Below, piece by piece: positions 22,248-33,162 of a stretch of DNA of 64,000 nt. Position numbers and translations under genes: made by a program. The notes beneath the pieces are model-generated. The model was not told the origin of the DNA, ran no database searches, and saw nothing but the letters and a program-made list of their open reading frames with translations. Source of the DNA: Persicaria tinctoria (lineage: Eukaryota; Streptophyta; Magnoliopsida; Caryophyllales; Polygonaceae); assembly GCA_037127255.1 (NCBI GenBank), contig JBANSL010000009.1, forward strand, positions 29,606,475-29,670,474, given 5' to 3'. Each line of letters opens with the position of its first letter. The first letter of the stretch is position 1.

Positions 22248-24806
22248 CTAAGGAGGAGTAGGATTCATACCTGAACTTACCTTTTCCGACCCAAAACAGA
22301 AATCTTCGGGCTTTGGGTTAGTCGATATCGGGCAGGACTGGTCGATATCGAGTACAGGGACCCCATACTTAGGCTCCTGGCAAGTCTGGTGTTCAGCAGA
22401 GGAAGAAGTCGATGTCGACGAACTGTGGTCGAGATCGAGTAACATCTTACTCGAGATCGAGGAGTCCTTGTCGATCTCGAGTTGGCTTCTGGTGTCTTCC
22501 TCCGTTGTTTGCTTGATCCCGTGGTTGCTGATGCTTTTCATCTCCAACCATGAAATTTCCTCTTGTGCAGGGCCAAAAGAGAAATCTAAGACCTCATCTC
22601 CTATGGTGAAGGTGAGCGATCGATTTTTGACACTAATTCTGGCATCTGCAGTAGCTAAGAATGGTCTACGAAGAATAATAGGGCTAGTAGGATCTTCAAC
22701 ACAATCTATAATAAGGAAATCTGTTGGAACAAAGAATTTATCAACCTGGACAAGGACATTCTTAAATATACCTGTAGGGATGACCACTGTATTGTTTGCC
22801 ATGTATAGCTTGGCATCCATAGGTTCTATGACCACTGTATTGTTTGCCATGTATAGCTTGGCATCCATAGGTTCTATGCATCCTATTTTAGAGAAGTGAA
22901 GTACTTTGCATTCGCCGACGATCTCTGAGATAGATCGCTTCTTGCTTAGGATTTCCTTCAGAAATTTGACATATCCAGGCATCTCTTGGAGGGCCTCTAT
23001 AAAAGGAATAGAGACATTCAGTTCTTGCAGCATATTAACAAATCGGTTAAACCTAGCTGCAGTGGGATCTTTCAGTGCGTTGGAAGGGAAATGTAGTGGC
23101 TTTTTCTGCTTCGGAGCCAGATCAGACGTCGGAGGTGTTGCAGAGTCGTCGACATCGGCTTGCTTCTCCTCGATCTCGACCAAAGGGTCCTCGACATCGA
23201 GTAGGCTTGTCGATCTCGAGTTGGCTGGCTGGGCAGTAGAGTCCGAGCTTGGCTTCTGGTCTGTGTCGAGGAGGTGTTTGTCGATATCGAGTACAGACTC
23301 CTCGATATCGAGTTGCTGCTCTGCTTTGTCTTGGTGCTTCCTGACCTCTGGCTCGTGTAGTTGGTGCCCGCTTTTGAGTTTGATAGCTGCGATGTGTCCA
23401 GTCTTCCCCTTAGGATTTGGTTCTGTTTTCTCAGTGAGCTGTCCGGATGGTCGTGGGATCTGTGCAGCGATTTGACCCATCTTGGTCTCTATTCCCCTCT
23501 TCCAGATGTCCAGTTCTCCAAATTTTGTAGTGATGCTCTAGAACTTGTTGTTGATGGTGCCTTGATTCCGACGCATTTCCTCAAGGATGGGTTGCAAGTC
23601 ATCCTTCTTTTGATCCCTTTCTGGATGTCCTGGAGCTCTGTATGGTGGGGGATTCCTAGGCGGACCTTGGTTCCACTGTGGTTGATAGAACCTTTGATCC
23701 CCCATATAGCGATTGGGACCCCCGACGTAGGCCGCCTCTTCATGTATCTCTGCCATCCTGACTTGCTCTGTGTGTGGGCACTCAGTAGTGGTGTGCCGCT
23801 AAGATCCGCATTCGATGCAAGGCTGGTTGACAGAGAGGTACTTGACTTGCTTGAGGAGCTTGCGATTCTGGTCTCTGTAGAACTGCTCCCTGACATCTGG
23901 GTCAATCTCCTTGGCAGGCTCATAGAGGGGCATAGATGGTCCTGGCGTGGCATAGGAGTTCTCCTCATAGTTTGCAGTAGACCCATATTTGTTGTCATAA
24001 TTGGTGAGCTTGTCGAACACACCCCAGGCGTCAATTGGTGGCATCGTCAGATACTCATAGCGAGTATACTGGTTGATCATGTCCTTGGTGACTTGGTCAA
24101 GAGAGTTGAAGAAGATCTCCTGAATGATGTAGGGTGGTTGTCCATGAGTAGGGCAAGATCGCAGCAGTTTTTTGTATCGTTCCCATGCTTTGGCTAGCGG
24201 CTCCCCAGGCTTTTGTTTGAAAGTTGTAATCTTCTGGCGGAGGAGTGCTGTCTTGGCAGGAGGGAAGAATTTGTTCAGAAACTCTTGTTCTACTTGGGCC
24301 CATGTTGTGAGGGATCTTGGTTTCAACCCTTCAAGCCACTTAAGTGCAGGTCCAGCGAGAGACCAGCGAAAAGCCTTCATCTTGACATATTCCAGGGTTG
24401 TACCTTCAGCAAGAGTACGACACATGTCAGAAAAATTGGTAAAATGTTCAAGAGGACACTCATTAAATTTGCCATAAAAAGCATTATTTTTAAGCTCTAT
24501 AAGAAATTGAGTGCGAATTTCAAAAGAGTTTTCGGGGATTAGAATCGCCGATTCAGGCACGACGAGAGTCGGGTGCATATAATCCTCTGCAGTGGTTGGG
24601 TATTGGGCAAGCTCAGCTTCTGCTTGTTCCCTTGCTGCCTTCTCAGCGGCAATAGCAGCATCCTTAGTGGCCAGTTCCCTTGTAAGCCTCTGTATCAGCT
24701 GTTCTTGTGTTTTTGCGGCCGTCATGGCTCTTTTTAGCTTATCTTGGATGTGTAAGAGGAAATCGTCTAAGCCGTCAAACTCAGGTGGTTGACCAGAACG
24801 GCGCAT
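22248..24806 (-). pseudogene. Athila-like gag-protease polyprotein, broken
   Basis: One reading frame of 853 codons starts at MRRSGQPPEF (24806). The Gag core has TTWAQVEQEFLNKFFPP and AKAWERYKKLLRSCP, then the first half of a zinc knuckle CIEC. TAG at 23799-23801 falls inside the knuckle, and a second TAG sits at 23538-23540. The protease region keeps FFVPTDFLIID and FLATADARIS, but the DLGAS active-site segment (~45 residues) is deleted. A 48-bp unit (EPMDAKLYMANNTVVI) is tandemly duplicated at 22788-22883. Between knuckle and protease lie repeats such as LDIEESVLDIDKHLLDTD, encoded by TCGA-NN-TCGA motifs. No reverse transcriptase or integrase. It cannot make active protease. Confidence 0.9.
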
Positions 24807-24868
24807 ACACCTGCAAAGTAACTCAAAGTAGATGTGAGATTTAACTACCTAAGACGCGAATGATAGCT

Positions 24869-24886
24869 TCCTCGACAACGACGCCA
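24869..24886 (-). other. Primer-binding site (tRNA-Asp type), decayed
   Basis: The minus strand reads TGGCGTCGTTGTCGAGGA, matching the TGGCGCCGTTGCCGGGGA site of the intact element except for a few changes, mostly C to T. It sits four bases inside the LTR end. Confidence 0.75.
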
Positions 24887-24889
24887 ATT

Positions 24890-25873
24890 TGTTGTAGGAG
24901 GAAATCGAGACTTGCAATAATAAAATATAAATAAATCACAGCAAACCAGATTCTGCCCCTTGCAAATAATTACAAGACCTCCTCCTGATGTAGCAACGGG
25001 AAGTAAGGATCGATCCACGAGGAAGCGTGTCAGCGGATCCTAGGCAGCGGAGAAATCTCACCGACACAAATCGACCACAGGTTATCGATCTCGACTAGGG
25101 TTAGTCGACAGAAGATCGGACATGTCGAGAACAGCGCAGCAGCAGCTCTCGGCGTTTTTGGTCGAGATCGAGTAAGCCCTACTCGAGATCGAGTAAGCTT
25201 GTCGACGTCGGTTTGGCTTTGTCGATCACCTGCACACAGAAGCTACGACGATCTGGGATCGAGAATCAGTACTCGATATCGAGGAGTGCAAGCCGATATC
25301 GAGGAAGACATAGTAAAACGAAAGAAAGTAAAAACAAAAGCTTTGGGTTTCGAAAATAAACTTTATGTAAAAGACTTCCAAGATTAGGGTTTGCAACAAC
25401 GATAACCAAGCATGCATAAGGCAGAAATAAAACAGATAATCATGTAACTTGCATCGAAGGACTAAGCTTTCGCCTTTTCCAACAATTAGACAACTCTTTC
25501 AAGAAACCCTAATTGTATCTACTGATTTTATGTTTATAATCCAAGTTGTTAGCATGAACCTCCATTAGATGGGTAATAAACACATAACAAGTAGTAGATG
25601 CTCAAAACATGATAAAAGTCGGATCTTTACCTCAAACGCGCATGGCTATCGTCGGGCTTGCCCCAACCCTAGAAGTGGGTGGACTACTCGCGCTTCATTG
25701 CAACCTCAGACATTGATTGAAAGGAAACTTGCATTAAACTAAATTCAAAGCCTTTACAATCCCGGCAATCAAACTCTCGTTGAATGCCAATCCAACTCTC
25801 GTTGAATGCCAAAAACCCTAAGAACTTCGAACTCCTAAACCGTCTCTGTGAACTACTTCTCTAACTTTTAGTT
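24890..25873 (-). repeat. Partial 5' LTR of the minus-strand Athila-like element
   Basis: Begins TGTTGTAGGAGG (reverse of the LTR 3' end) and aligns with about 980 bp of the 3' half of the intact LTR, including the GAAGTGGGTGGACTACTC landmark near 25672. It stops before the TATA region, where a different repeat begins. Confidence 0.75.
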
Positions 25874-27390
25874 GTCACCAACCTATTGTGAACAACTATG
25901 AAACACTGTCATCAAATTATTTTCACCAAAAAGTGAACACTGTCACCAAACATTGTCACAAACCAATCGTCACCAACTAAAAATAAACATTGTCACCAAT
26001 ATATTAGAGCATCAGCAACCATGGGTTTTAGCAACCTTAAGGTTGCTAAAAGGTAAGCCCATGATTGTGGCATTTACCTTAAGGTAAGAGGTGGGAAGGG
26101 GTTACCTTGGTAGAGAGAGGTAACCTCTTCCCTTTTATATATATATATTTTTTTATAATAAAGTAGGTTGATATATATAACATTTAGATTTATTAGTTGT
26201 AATAGGATTTAAAATGAAATAAAAATATATTTATATTTCATTATTTTTTAAAATAAAATATCCCATTGGTTTAATTTTATTTTTTTTCTATAATTTGAGC
26301 CCGATTTTTTCCTATATATAACCTCATCTTGATCTATTGTAGTTGCACCTATTTTCTTAATCATGTATCACAATAATCCAAATATTCCACCCATTCCAAA
26401 TATGTCTTTTGATCCAAATCTTCTAAAAATCCTCAATTTCAAGTGATGTTGCAAATGTTTAACAATTCTTCAACACCCGAATATCCAAATTATACCCCAC
26501 ATAATCCTACCAATGTGTGTAATCCTCTTTTTTTTTTTCCCAAACCAACAACATTTTGAGCATTCTCTGGGTGTTCAAGGGAGTGCCACTCGAAGCCCAA
26601 CCGAAGATGCAAGACAAGTCCATCAAGTACAAGAGAACGAAGAAGTTGTTGTTCACAATAAAATATGTTTTTAACTTTTTTTTTTAATCTAGATGTAATA
26701 AAATATATTTATATTAACTACTTGCTATTTTTATTTATTTATAACATTATAAATAAAAATAATTCACAATAATATATGATAATACACATATAATAAAGGG
26801 AAAGATATAAAGGAAAATAAAAGTGAAAATAAATTTGAAAAGGGGTAAAAGAGGTTTCCCATGGTTGTAGAGAAAAACTTTTAGAAAGAGGTAGAAAAAA
26901 TGAAAATTATTTTAAACAAAAAAATAAATGAGTTGTAAAATTGTAATAGGAAGATTGGGAAAAAAAAGGGGAAAGAGGTTTCCCCATGGTTGCGGATGGT
27001 CTTATCCATAAATAGAGAACATTATCACCACCTCCTATTGTCACCAACCTACTTTAGTAATCTGTTGTTATAAACAATAAAATAGTCTCATCAACCTATT
27101 GTCATCAAAATATTATTTCAACAAATATTTGTCACCAAGACCATGTAATCACAAAAAAATTGTCATCATCATACTAAATATCACCAAGATAGTGTCACCA
27201 ATAAAAGAACGGAGATATTGTCACCATAATAAATATCACCTAGATAGTGTCACCATACTAAACATCACCAAGATAGTGTCACCAATAAAAAAAATTGATT
27301 ATCACTGAGACATTGTCACCAACCCGTATTTATCACCAAGATATTGTCACCAACTCGTATTTCCAAAACTTATTATCACAAATTTAGCAA
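25874..27390 (+). repeat. Degenerate TCACCAA-motif array
   Basis: About 25 copies of a loose motif (ATTGTCACCAAC, AATATCACCAAGATAGTGTC) at irregular 15-22 bp spacing, split by the Harbinger element at 26007-27001. The densest run is 27160-27380. Origin unknown; it may be a decayed transposon end. Confidence 0.6.
26007..27001 (+). mobile_element. Non-autonomous PIF/Harbinger element, 995 bp
   Basis: The ends GAGCATCAGCAACCATGGG and (inverse of the right end) GACCATCCGCAACCATGGGG form the typical PIF/Harbinger terminal repeat. The duplication TTA flanks both sides (26004-26006, 27002-27004). The interior is AT-rich. At 26363-26640 it retains a degenerate leader-like ORF (MYHNNPNIPPIPNMSFDPNL) resembling the start of the Myb-like ORF1 protein of autonomous elements. 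No DDE transposase. It is a deletion derivative. Confidence 0.85.
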
Positions 27391-27911
27391 AAAAAATTAA
27401 GCTAATCAAAACGTTCAATTGTATCTAATTCCCGAACAATTCTATCCAAATATTCAACACCAAGATTTGGTTCACCTCATCCAAATCCAATTCCTTGAGA
27501 AACTGATGAACTTGAAGCTGCAGTTGACTGTTTATTCTCTAAGGGGCAATCTACACCTCTCCCGTCACCTTCAGCCATTACCTCCAATTGTCACCTATTC
27601 CTAGAAGCCCAAATACCAATCATGATGGCAAAATCCCATATTTACCAAACAAATACTGAAATATAGAAGTAAAATGTTTTAATTAACAACAAAACCAAAA
27701 ATTGCTCTAATTGCAAACCATAACATTGCAATTTCACAAAAAGCATCACACAATTTCAAGGGGGTTTCCGAAAAATTGATTTAGTGGGTGGAATTTAGGA
27801 AAAATGAGAAAGGGAATCGAAATTAAGTAGTGATTGAGAGGACACGAGGAGTGGAGAAGAGGTAAGGGGGATTGAGAGGGATGGAAAAAGGCGAGACAAG
27901 GACAAACTAAC
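27391..27911. other. No gene seen
   Basis: AT-rich sequence turning G/A-rich toward the insertion site. The G/A-rich character continues across the retroelement at 36594, as expected of a split pre-insertion locus. The CTAAC target duplication lies at 27907-27911. Confidence 0.5.
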
Positions 27912-29836
27912 TGTTGTGAGCCTAATTTGCCATGTTTTACACTTACTTTTATATCGATTTCTGCATACATTGCATACATTTGGGTTAGAATAATACAGAA
28001 TCTGTGTAGTTTACACTTGTTTGCAATATATGGAGGTCTACACAAGTTTTTGTTATATTTCACAGAAATCGGACGCATTTTGGAGCTTAAAGGAAAGTCA
28101 TGGAGAAGCCAAGAATGGTGCAGCTGGAGAGAAGGCCAATTTCCGGATTTCATCATTCTGAATCAGGCTGTGATGTGTTCATGAGAGTTGTAGCCCTCGG
28201 AAAGAGCTTTCCAACGCATGGTCATATGCGTCAATCCGACAATCGAGGCATCGGGAAAGTGCGTTTTACGAACAGAGCTGGGAGCTGAGGAAAGTTATCG
28301 ATGTCGAGAAGATTTGTCGACATCGAGGAGTTATCAACTCGACATGTGTTCTAGACGTCGAGCACGAGCACCAGACGAAGAAACTTCTAGACATCGACAA
28401 CTTTTGTCGATATCGAGAAGTCATGTCGAGAAGATTTGTCGAGCAGCTCCGGAATCCGAGATCGAGGAGAAGTCCGAGCGGGATTGGATACTTGCAAGCC
28501 AAGATTCGACGAATTCTATCCTATTCTATCAAGATCTATCGAAGACCCAACACATTAGATATAATCCTAGTCTATCTATTTTATTTAATTACACTATGTT
28601 ATTTATTTATCATTAAGTTTTAGATATAGTTTTAGATATAGATAGATATCTTCTTTCCTAGAATAGCTAGGGAATGAAGGCTATAAATAAAGCCCTAGGG
28701 GCTCAGTTTTAATAATTCAATTTCAGTTAGATTCAATTTGAGAGAGAAGTAGTTAGTTCCATTCAGAGATACAGTTTAGGGGTTCTAAGGTTTTTAGGGT
28801 TTTGGCTTTTTGCGAAAGTTGATTGCCAAGATTGTAAAGGCTTTGAATTTAGTTTTAATGCAAGTTTCTTTTTATACATCAATGTCTGCGATTGTGATGA
28901 GGCGTGAGTAGTCCACCCACTTCTGGGGCTGGGGTGAGCCCGACGGTGGTCATGTGAGGTGATGCAATCAAGGTCAGACTTTTATGCGATTCATCTTCTT
29001 TCCCTATGAGCATGATTCTTTTGCGAGAGTTGAAGGTGATCCTTGTTTGTATTATTGAAGCGAAAGTGATCTTAATGCAACTTGGATTAATTATGTGAAA
29101 AGGGTTAGTAACAATTAGGGTTTATGCGAGAGCCTCTATATTCCTATTTGTTAATAACGAAAGTTATTTAGATGGAAAACATGATCTTTTATGCCTTTAT
29201 GTGTTACTTTGCATGGTTATCGTTGTGGTGTTGAAACCCTAGCCTTGGAAGTCTTTAGTTTATTGATTTATTTCATCAAAAATCGTTTCCGTTTTCGAAA
29301 GCATTTGCACTTTAATTTTCTGTTCTTAGTCGATCCCGGGAAAATTTTGTCGATATCGATATATCTTGTCGACGTCGAGGACTTTTTGTCGAGATCTAGG
29401 TTTTCTGCTTGAGTCGAGTTGCTGTGTCGAGTACTTATCGATATCGACAACCTGTGTCGACAAGACTCGGTCGATTAGCTTCTGTCGAGTTACTTACTGT
29501 TATGTCGACTTGTCTGCTGTTGTCGACGTGCTTTATCGAGTACCTCTGCCTTGCTTGCTTTTGCTTGTTTGCTTCTGTCTTTGCTTTTATTTTAGTTGCC
29601 CTTGGCGGGTTTATTTGTTTGCTTTTATTTGTTTCTTTCTCTGCGATTCTGTCTGTTCTGCGCTGCTGTTGTGAGAATCTGATAGCTACCTGAGAACTGC
29701 TGACGTGCTTCCTCGTGGATTCGATCCTGACTTTTCTCTTATTACAACGGGAGGAAGTCTTGTAATTATTTGCTGGGACAGGGGAGTCGTTCTAAACCAT
29801 ATTCTATTCTATACTTGACATACTCCTGCAACAACA
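27912..29836 (+). repeat. 5' LTR
   Basis: 1925 bp, TG...CA termini, TATA box at 28682. Carries many TCGA-NN-TCGA motifs, clustered at 28290-28470 and 29330-29550. Open frames inside it are duplicated in the 3' LTR and are not genes. Confidence 0.95.
28682..28689 (+). promoter_or_regulatory. LTR TATA box
   Basis: TATAAATA in GGCTATAAATAAAGCCC, conserved at 35438-35445 in the 3' LTR and at 43713-43720 (inverted) in the solo LTR. It is the likely core promoter of genomic RNA. Confidence 0.7.
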
Positions 29837-29839
29837 AAT

Positions 29840-29857
29840 TGGCGCCGTTGCCGGGGA
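29840..29857 (+). other. Primer-binding site, complementary to tRNA-Asp 3' end
   Basis: TGGCGCCGTTGCCGGGGA, three bases after the LTR end. It is the usual Athila-lineage primer site. Confidence 0.85.
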
Positions 29858-29919
29858 AGCAATCAATCGCGCCTTAGGTAGTCAGTTTTCACTGTCTCTT
29901 TGAGTTAGATTGCAGGTGT

Positions 29920-32900
29920 ATGCGTGGTTCTGGTCAAACACCTGAGTTTGACAGCTTAGACGAACCGGAGCGCTACCTACACATCCACTCCAAACTCAAA
30001 AGGATCATGTCGGCCGCTGAAACACAGGAACAGCTAATCGCTAGGCTTACCAGGGAACTAGCCGCAAGGGATGCCGCTATCAACGCTAAAGATGCTGCTA
30101 TCGCCGCTGAGAGAGCAGCAAGGGAACAAGCACAAGCTGAGCTTGCCCAGTATCCAACCACGGCAGAGGACTACATGCACCCAACTCTCGTCGTGCCTGA
30201 ATCGGCGATTCTAATCCCTGAAAACTCTTTTGAAATTCGCACTCAATTTCTTATAGAGCTTAAAAATAATGCCTTTTACGGCAGATTTAATGAGTGTCCT
30301 CTTGAACATATTACTAACTTTCATGATATGTGCCGTACTCTTGCAGAAGGTACAACTCTGGAATATGTCAAGATGAAATCTTTTCGCTGGTCGCTCGCTG
30401 GACCTGCACTGAAATGGCTGGAAGGGCTGAAGGCAAGATCACTCACAACCTGGGCCCAAGTAGAGCAAGAGTTTCTGAACAAATTCTTCCCACCTGCCAA
30501 AACAGCACATCTCCGCCAGAAAATCACTGCCTTTAAACAGCAGAAAGGGGAACCGCTGGCAAAGGCATGGGAGCGCTACAAGGAACTGCTTCGATCTTGC
30601 CCTACTCATGGACAGCCGCCCTACATCATTCAGGAGATCTTCTTCAATTATACTCGCTATGAGTATCTGACAATGCCGCCAAGTGACGCATGGGGAGTGC
30701 TGGAGAAGCTCACTACCTACGACAACAAGTATGGGTCTACTGCAACTTATGAAGAGAACCCATACGCCAGGCCAGCACCATCCATGCCCTTCTATGAGCC
30801 ATCAAAGGAGATCGATCCAGATGTCAGGGAGCAATACTACAGAGACCAGAATAGGAAGCTCATCAAGCAAGTCAAATATCTCTCTGTCAACCAGCCTTGC
30901 ATAGAATGCGGATCGCAAAGGCACACCACTCCTGAGTGCCCACACACAGAACAAGTCAGGATGGCAGAGCACCATGAGGATGCAGCTTACGCAGGGGGTC
31001 CAAATCGCTACATGGGGGACCAAAGGTTTCAGCAACCACAGTGGAACCAAGGTGTCCCAAGGAATCCCCCGCCCTACAGAGCTCCAGGACATCCAGAAAG
31101 GGACCAGAAAAAGGATGATATACAGCTAGTCCTGGAGGAAATACGGAGAAACCACACAGAAACTAGGCAGTCCTTCAACTTCGTCTATACTCAGATACAA
31201 GGTGTCAACTCTAGGCTTGGGGAAATTGATATATGGCGGAAAACAGTTGATACACAGATTGGTCAGCTAGCCGCAGGAATCCCTAGACAGTCAGGCGCAC
31301 TCCCTGGATATTCAGAACCAAATCCTAAGGGAAAGACTGGACACATCGCCGCTGTGAAACTCAGAAGCGGCCATCAACTGCAAGAGCCAGAGGTCGGAAA
31401 GCAGCAGGACAGCGCCGAACAGCAACTCGATGTCGACGAACATCTTGTCGATGTCGAGAACCCTCTTGTCGATATCGACAACTCCTCTGATCGACCAACC
31501 TCTGCACTGAACAACAACTCGACATCGAGGAAAGTTGTCGATGTCGAGGAGCTTGTCGATGTCGAGAAGTCCCATGACGATGTCGATAAGACTGCAACAC
31601 CTCCGACGTCTGTTCTGGCTCCAAATCAGAAAAAGAAGCTACCTTTCCCCACGAAATCTCTAAAGGACCCAGCGGAGAAAAAGTTTCAGCGCTTCATCAA
31701 GATGCTTCAGAAGCTCAATGTCACCATACCCTTCACAGAAGCTCTCAATGAAATGTCGTCCTATGTCAAGTTCCTAAAGGAGATTCTGAGTAAAAAGCGA
31801 TCAATGGCTGAAATTACAGAGGAGTTCAGCCAGCTGGACATACTGGAAAAGCGGCCGGATCCAGGTAAGTTTGCTATAACTATTGGATTTGGTCCATACA
31901 AAATTAATGCTTTATGTGATCTTGGAGCCAGTGTTAGTATTATGCCTTTAACGATTTGGTCCAAGATTAAGATAGGTGCCCTGGAGCCTGTGGATGCTAG
32001 ACTTTACATGGCCAACAACACGGTGGTCATTCCAACATGCATGGTGGAAAATGTCCCAGTACAAGTAGGTAAATTCTTCGTCCCTGCCGATTTCTTAATT
32101 ATTGATATGCAAGAAGATCCTGCTTGTCCAATTATTCTAGGGAGACCATTCTTGGCGACGGTGGATGCCAACATAAGCGTAAGGAAAGGAGTGCTCACCT
32201 TCAACATCAGCGATGAGGTCATTGAGTATTCCTTCAACAAAAGTGAAAGGCATACGGGTCCGATGGAAGAGGTCAAATCTATCTCAGCTGGCTACATCAT
32301 CTGCGGGGAACCCAAGGTCAGGAATATGACCCCCGAGGAGCTAGAAAAGAGGGACATGGAGGCCCAGGTGGAGGAGATCATGGCAATCCTCAAGGAGAAC
32401 ACAGGAACTAAGTATGGGGTCGTAGTCGACAAAAACTCCTCGAGATTGAGTAGTTTAGTCGACATCGACAAAGATCAGAAACCTCCACCAGCATCGTCGA
32501 GTAAACCACTGAAACCAGAGAACAACTCGACATCGACAACACTTGTCGATATCGACAAGATTGAGGCTTCCTCGACACCACCTCCCTCGACGAGAAACCC
32601 AACTGAAGACAGTAACTCCTCGACATCGACAACTCTTGTCGAAGTCGACAAGATCCGGGTTTCCTCGACACCTCCTTCCTCGACTCCACCTTCATCGACG
32701 AGAAATCTACTGGAAGTCGAGAACAACTCGATGTTGACAAATCTTGTCGATGTCGACAAGATCTTGGTCTCCTCGACTTCTCCTTCCTCGACTTGCAGTC
32801 CACCTGATGAACCAACTTCATCGATGTCGAGTAACATTACTCGAGATCGACAAGATCCAGTGGTTCCCGAATCCACAACGGTAAGCCAAGGTATGAATCT

Positions 32901-33162
32901 GTCTTCTCCTATTTCAATTAAAGATTTATCTATACATGGGAGAGGTTTGCCTTGGTATGTGCGCTTATGCAGGATTTCCGATGACGATCCAAAGGAATAC
33001 GAAGTAGGAGACATGGTCTATGTCTCTAAATCAAAGGATCATTGGTTTCCTAACAAATTCAATAAGAAGAAGATGGGACCATTCACGGTGAACAAGATCC
33101 ATTCAGGAGGGATCCAGCTAAAGGACAAGAATGGAGTCTTATTTGAGGCCCAAGCTACATGA
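29920..33162 (+). CDS. Athila-like Gag-protease polyprotein joined to an integrase C-terminal remnant, 1080 aa
   Basis: An uninterrupted ORF starting 62 bp after the primer site (MRGSGQTPEF). A coiled-coil-like N-terminus rich in Ala/Glu (residues ~25-75) precedes the Gag core (~80-255; TTWAQVEQEFLNKFFPP). A CX2CX4HX4C zinc knuckle lies at ~327-340. The aspartic protease region (~650-780) has the DLGAS active site at ~667 and LIIDMQEDPACPIILGRPFL. Repeats of the L-V-D-I/V-D/E type lie at ~500-560 and ~835-970. The last ~75 residues (YEVGDMVYVSKSKDHWF, KKMGPFTVNKIHSGGIQL) resemble the integrase C-terminal domain of Athila/Gypsy Pol. Reverse transcriptase, RNase H and integrase core are gone without loss of frame. 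The product would assemble particles and process itself but cannot copy or integrate DNA. Confidence 0.9.
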   Translation: MRGSGQTPEFDSLDEPERYLHIHSKLKRIMSAAETQEQLIARLTRELAARDAAINAKDAAIAAERAAREQAQAELAQYPTTAEDYMHPTLVVPESAILIPENSFEIRTQFLIELKNNAFYGRFNECPLEHITNFHDMCRTLAEGTTLEYVKMKSFRWSLAGPALKWLEGLKARSLTTWAQVEQEFLNKFFPPAKTAHLRQKITAFKQQKGEPLAKAWERYKELLRSCPTHGQPPYIIQEIFFNYTRYEYLTMPPSDAWGVLEKLTTYDNKYGSTATYEENPYARPAPSMPFYEPSKEIDPDVREQYYRDQNRKLIKQVKYLSVNQPCIECGSQRHTTPECPHTEQVRMAEHHEDAAYAGGPNRYMGDQRFQQPQWNQGVPRNPPPYRAPGHPERDQKKDDIQLVLEEIRRNHTETRQSFNFVYTQIQGVNSRLGEIDIWRKTVDTQIGQLAAGIPRQSGALPGYSEPNPKGKTGHIAAVKLRSGHQLQEPEVGKQQDSAEQQLDVDEHLVDVENPLVDIDNSSDRPTSALNNNSTSRKVVDVEELVDVEKSHDDVDKTATPPTSVLAPNQKKKLPFPTKSLKDPAEKKFQRFIKMLQKLNVTIPFTEALNEMSSYVKFLKEILSKKRSMAEITEEFSQLDILEKRPDPGKFAITIGFGPYKINALCDLGASVSIMPLTIWSKIKIGALEPVDARLYMANNTVVIPTCMVENVPVQVGKFFVPADFLIIDMQEDPACPIILGRPFLATVDANISVRKGVLTFNISDEVIEYSFNKSERHTGPMEEVKSISAGYIICGEPKVRNMTPEELEKRDMEAQVEEIMAILKENTGTKYGVVVDKNSSRLSSLVDIDKDQKPPPASSSKPLKPENNSTSTTLVDIDKIEASSTPPPSTRNPTEDSNSSTSTTLVEVDKIRVSSTPPSSTPPSSTRNLLEVENNSMLTNLVDVDKILVSSTSPSSTCSPPDEPTSSMSSNITRDRQDPVVPESTTVSQGMNLSSPISIKDLSIHGRGLPWYVRLCRISDDDPKEYEVGDMVYVSKSKDHWFPNKFNKKKMGPFTVNKIHSGGIQLKDKNGVLFEAQAT

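Noticed and set aside
28218..28616. 132-codon ORF, repeated at 34974-35372
   Set aside because: Lies wholly inside both LTRs with no family match; LTR sequence, not a gene.
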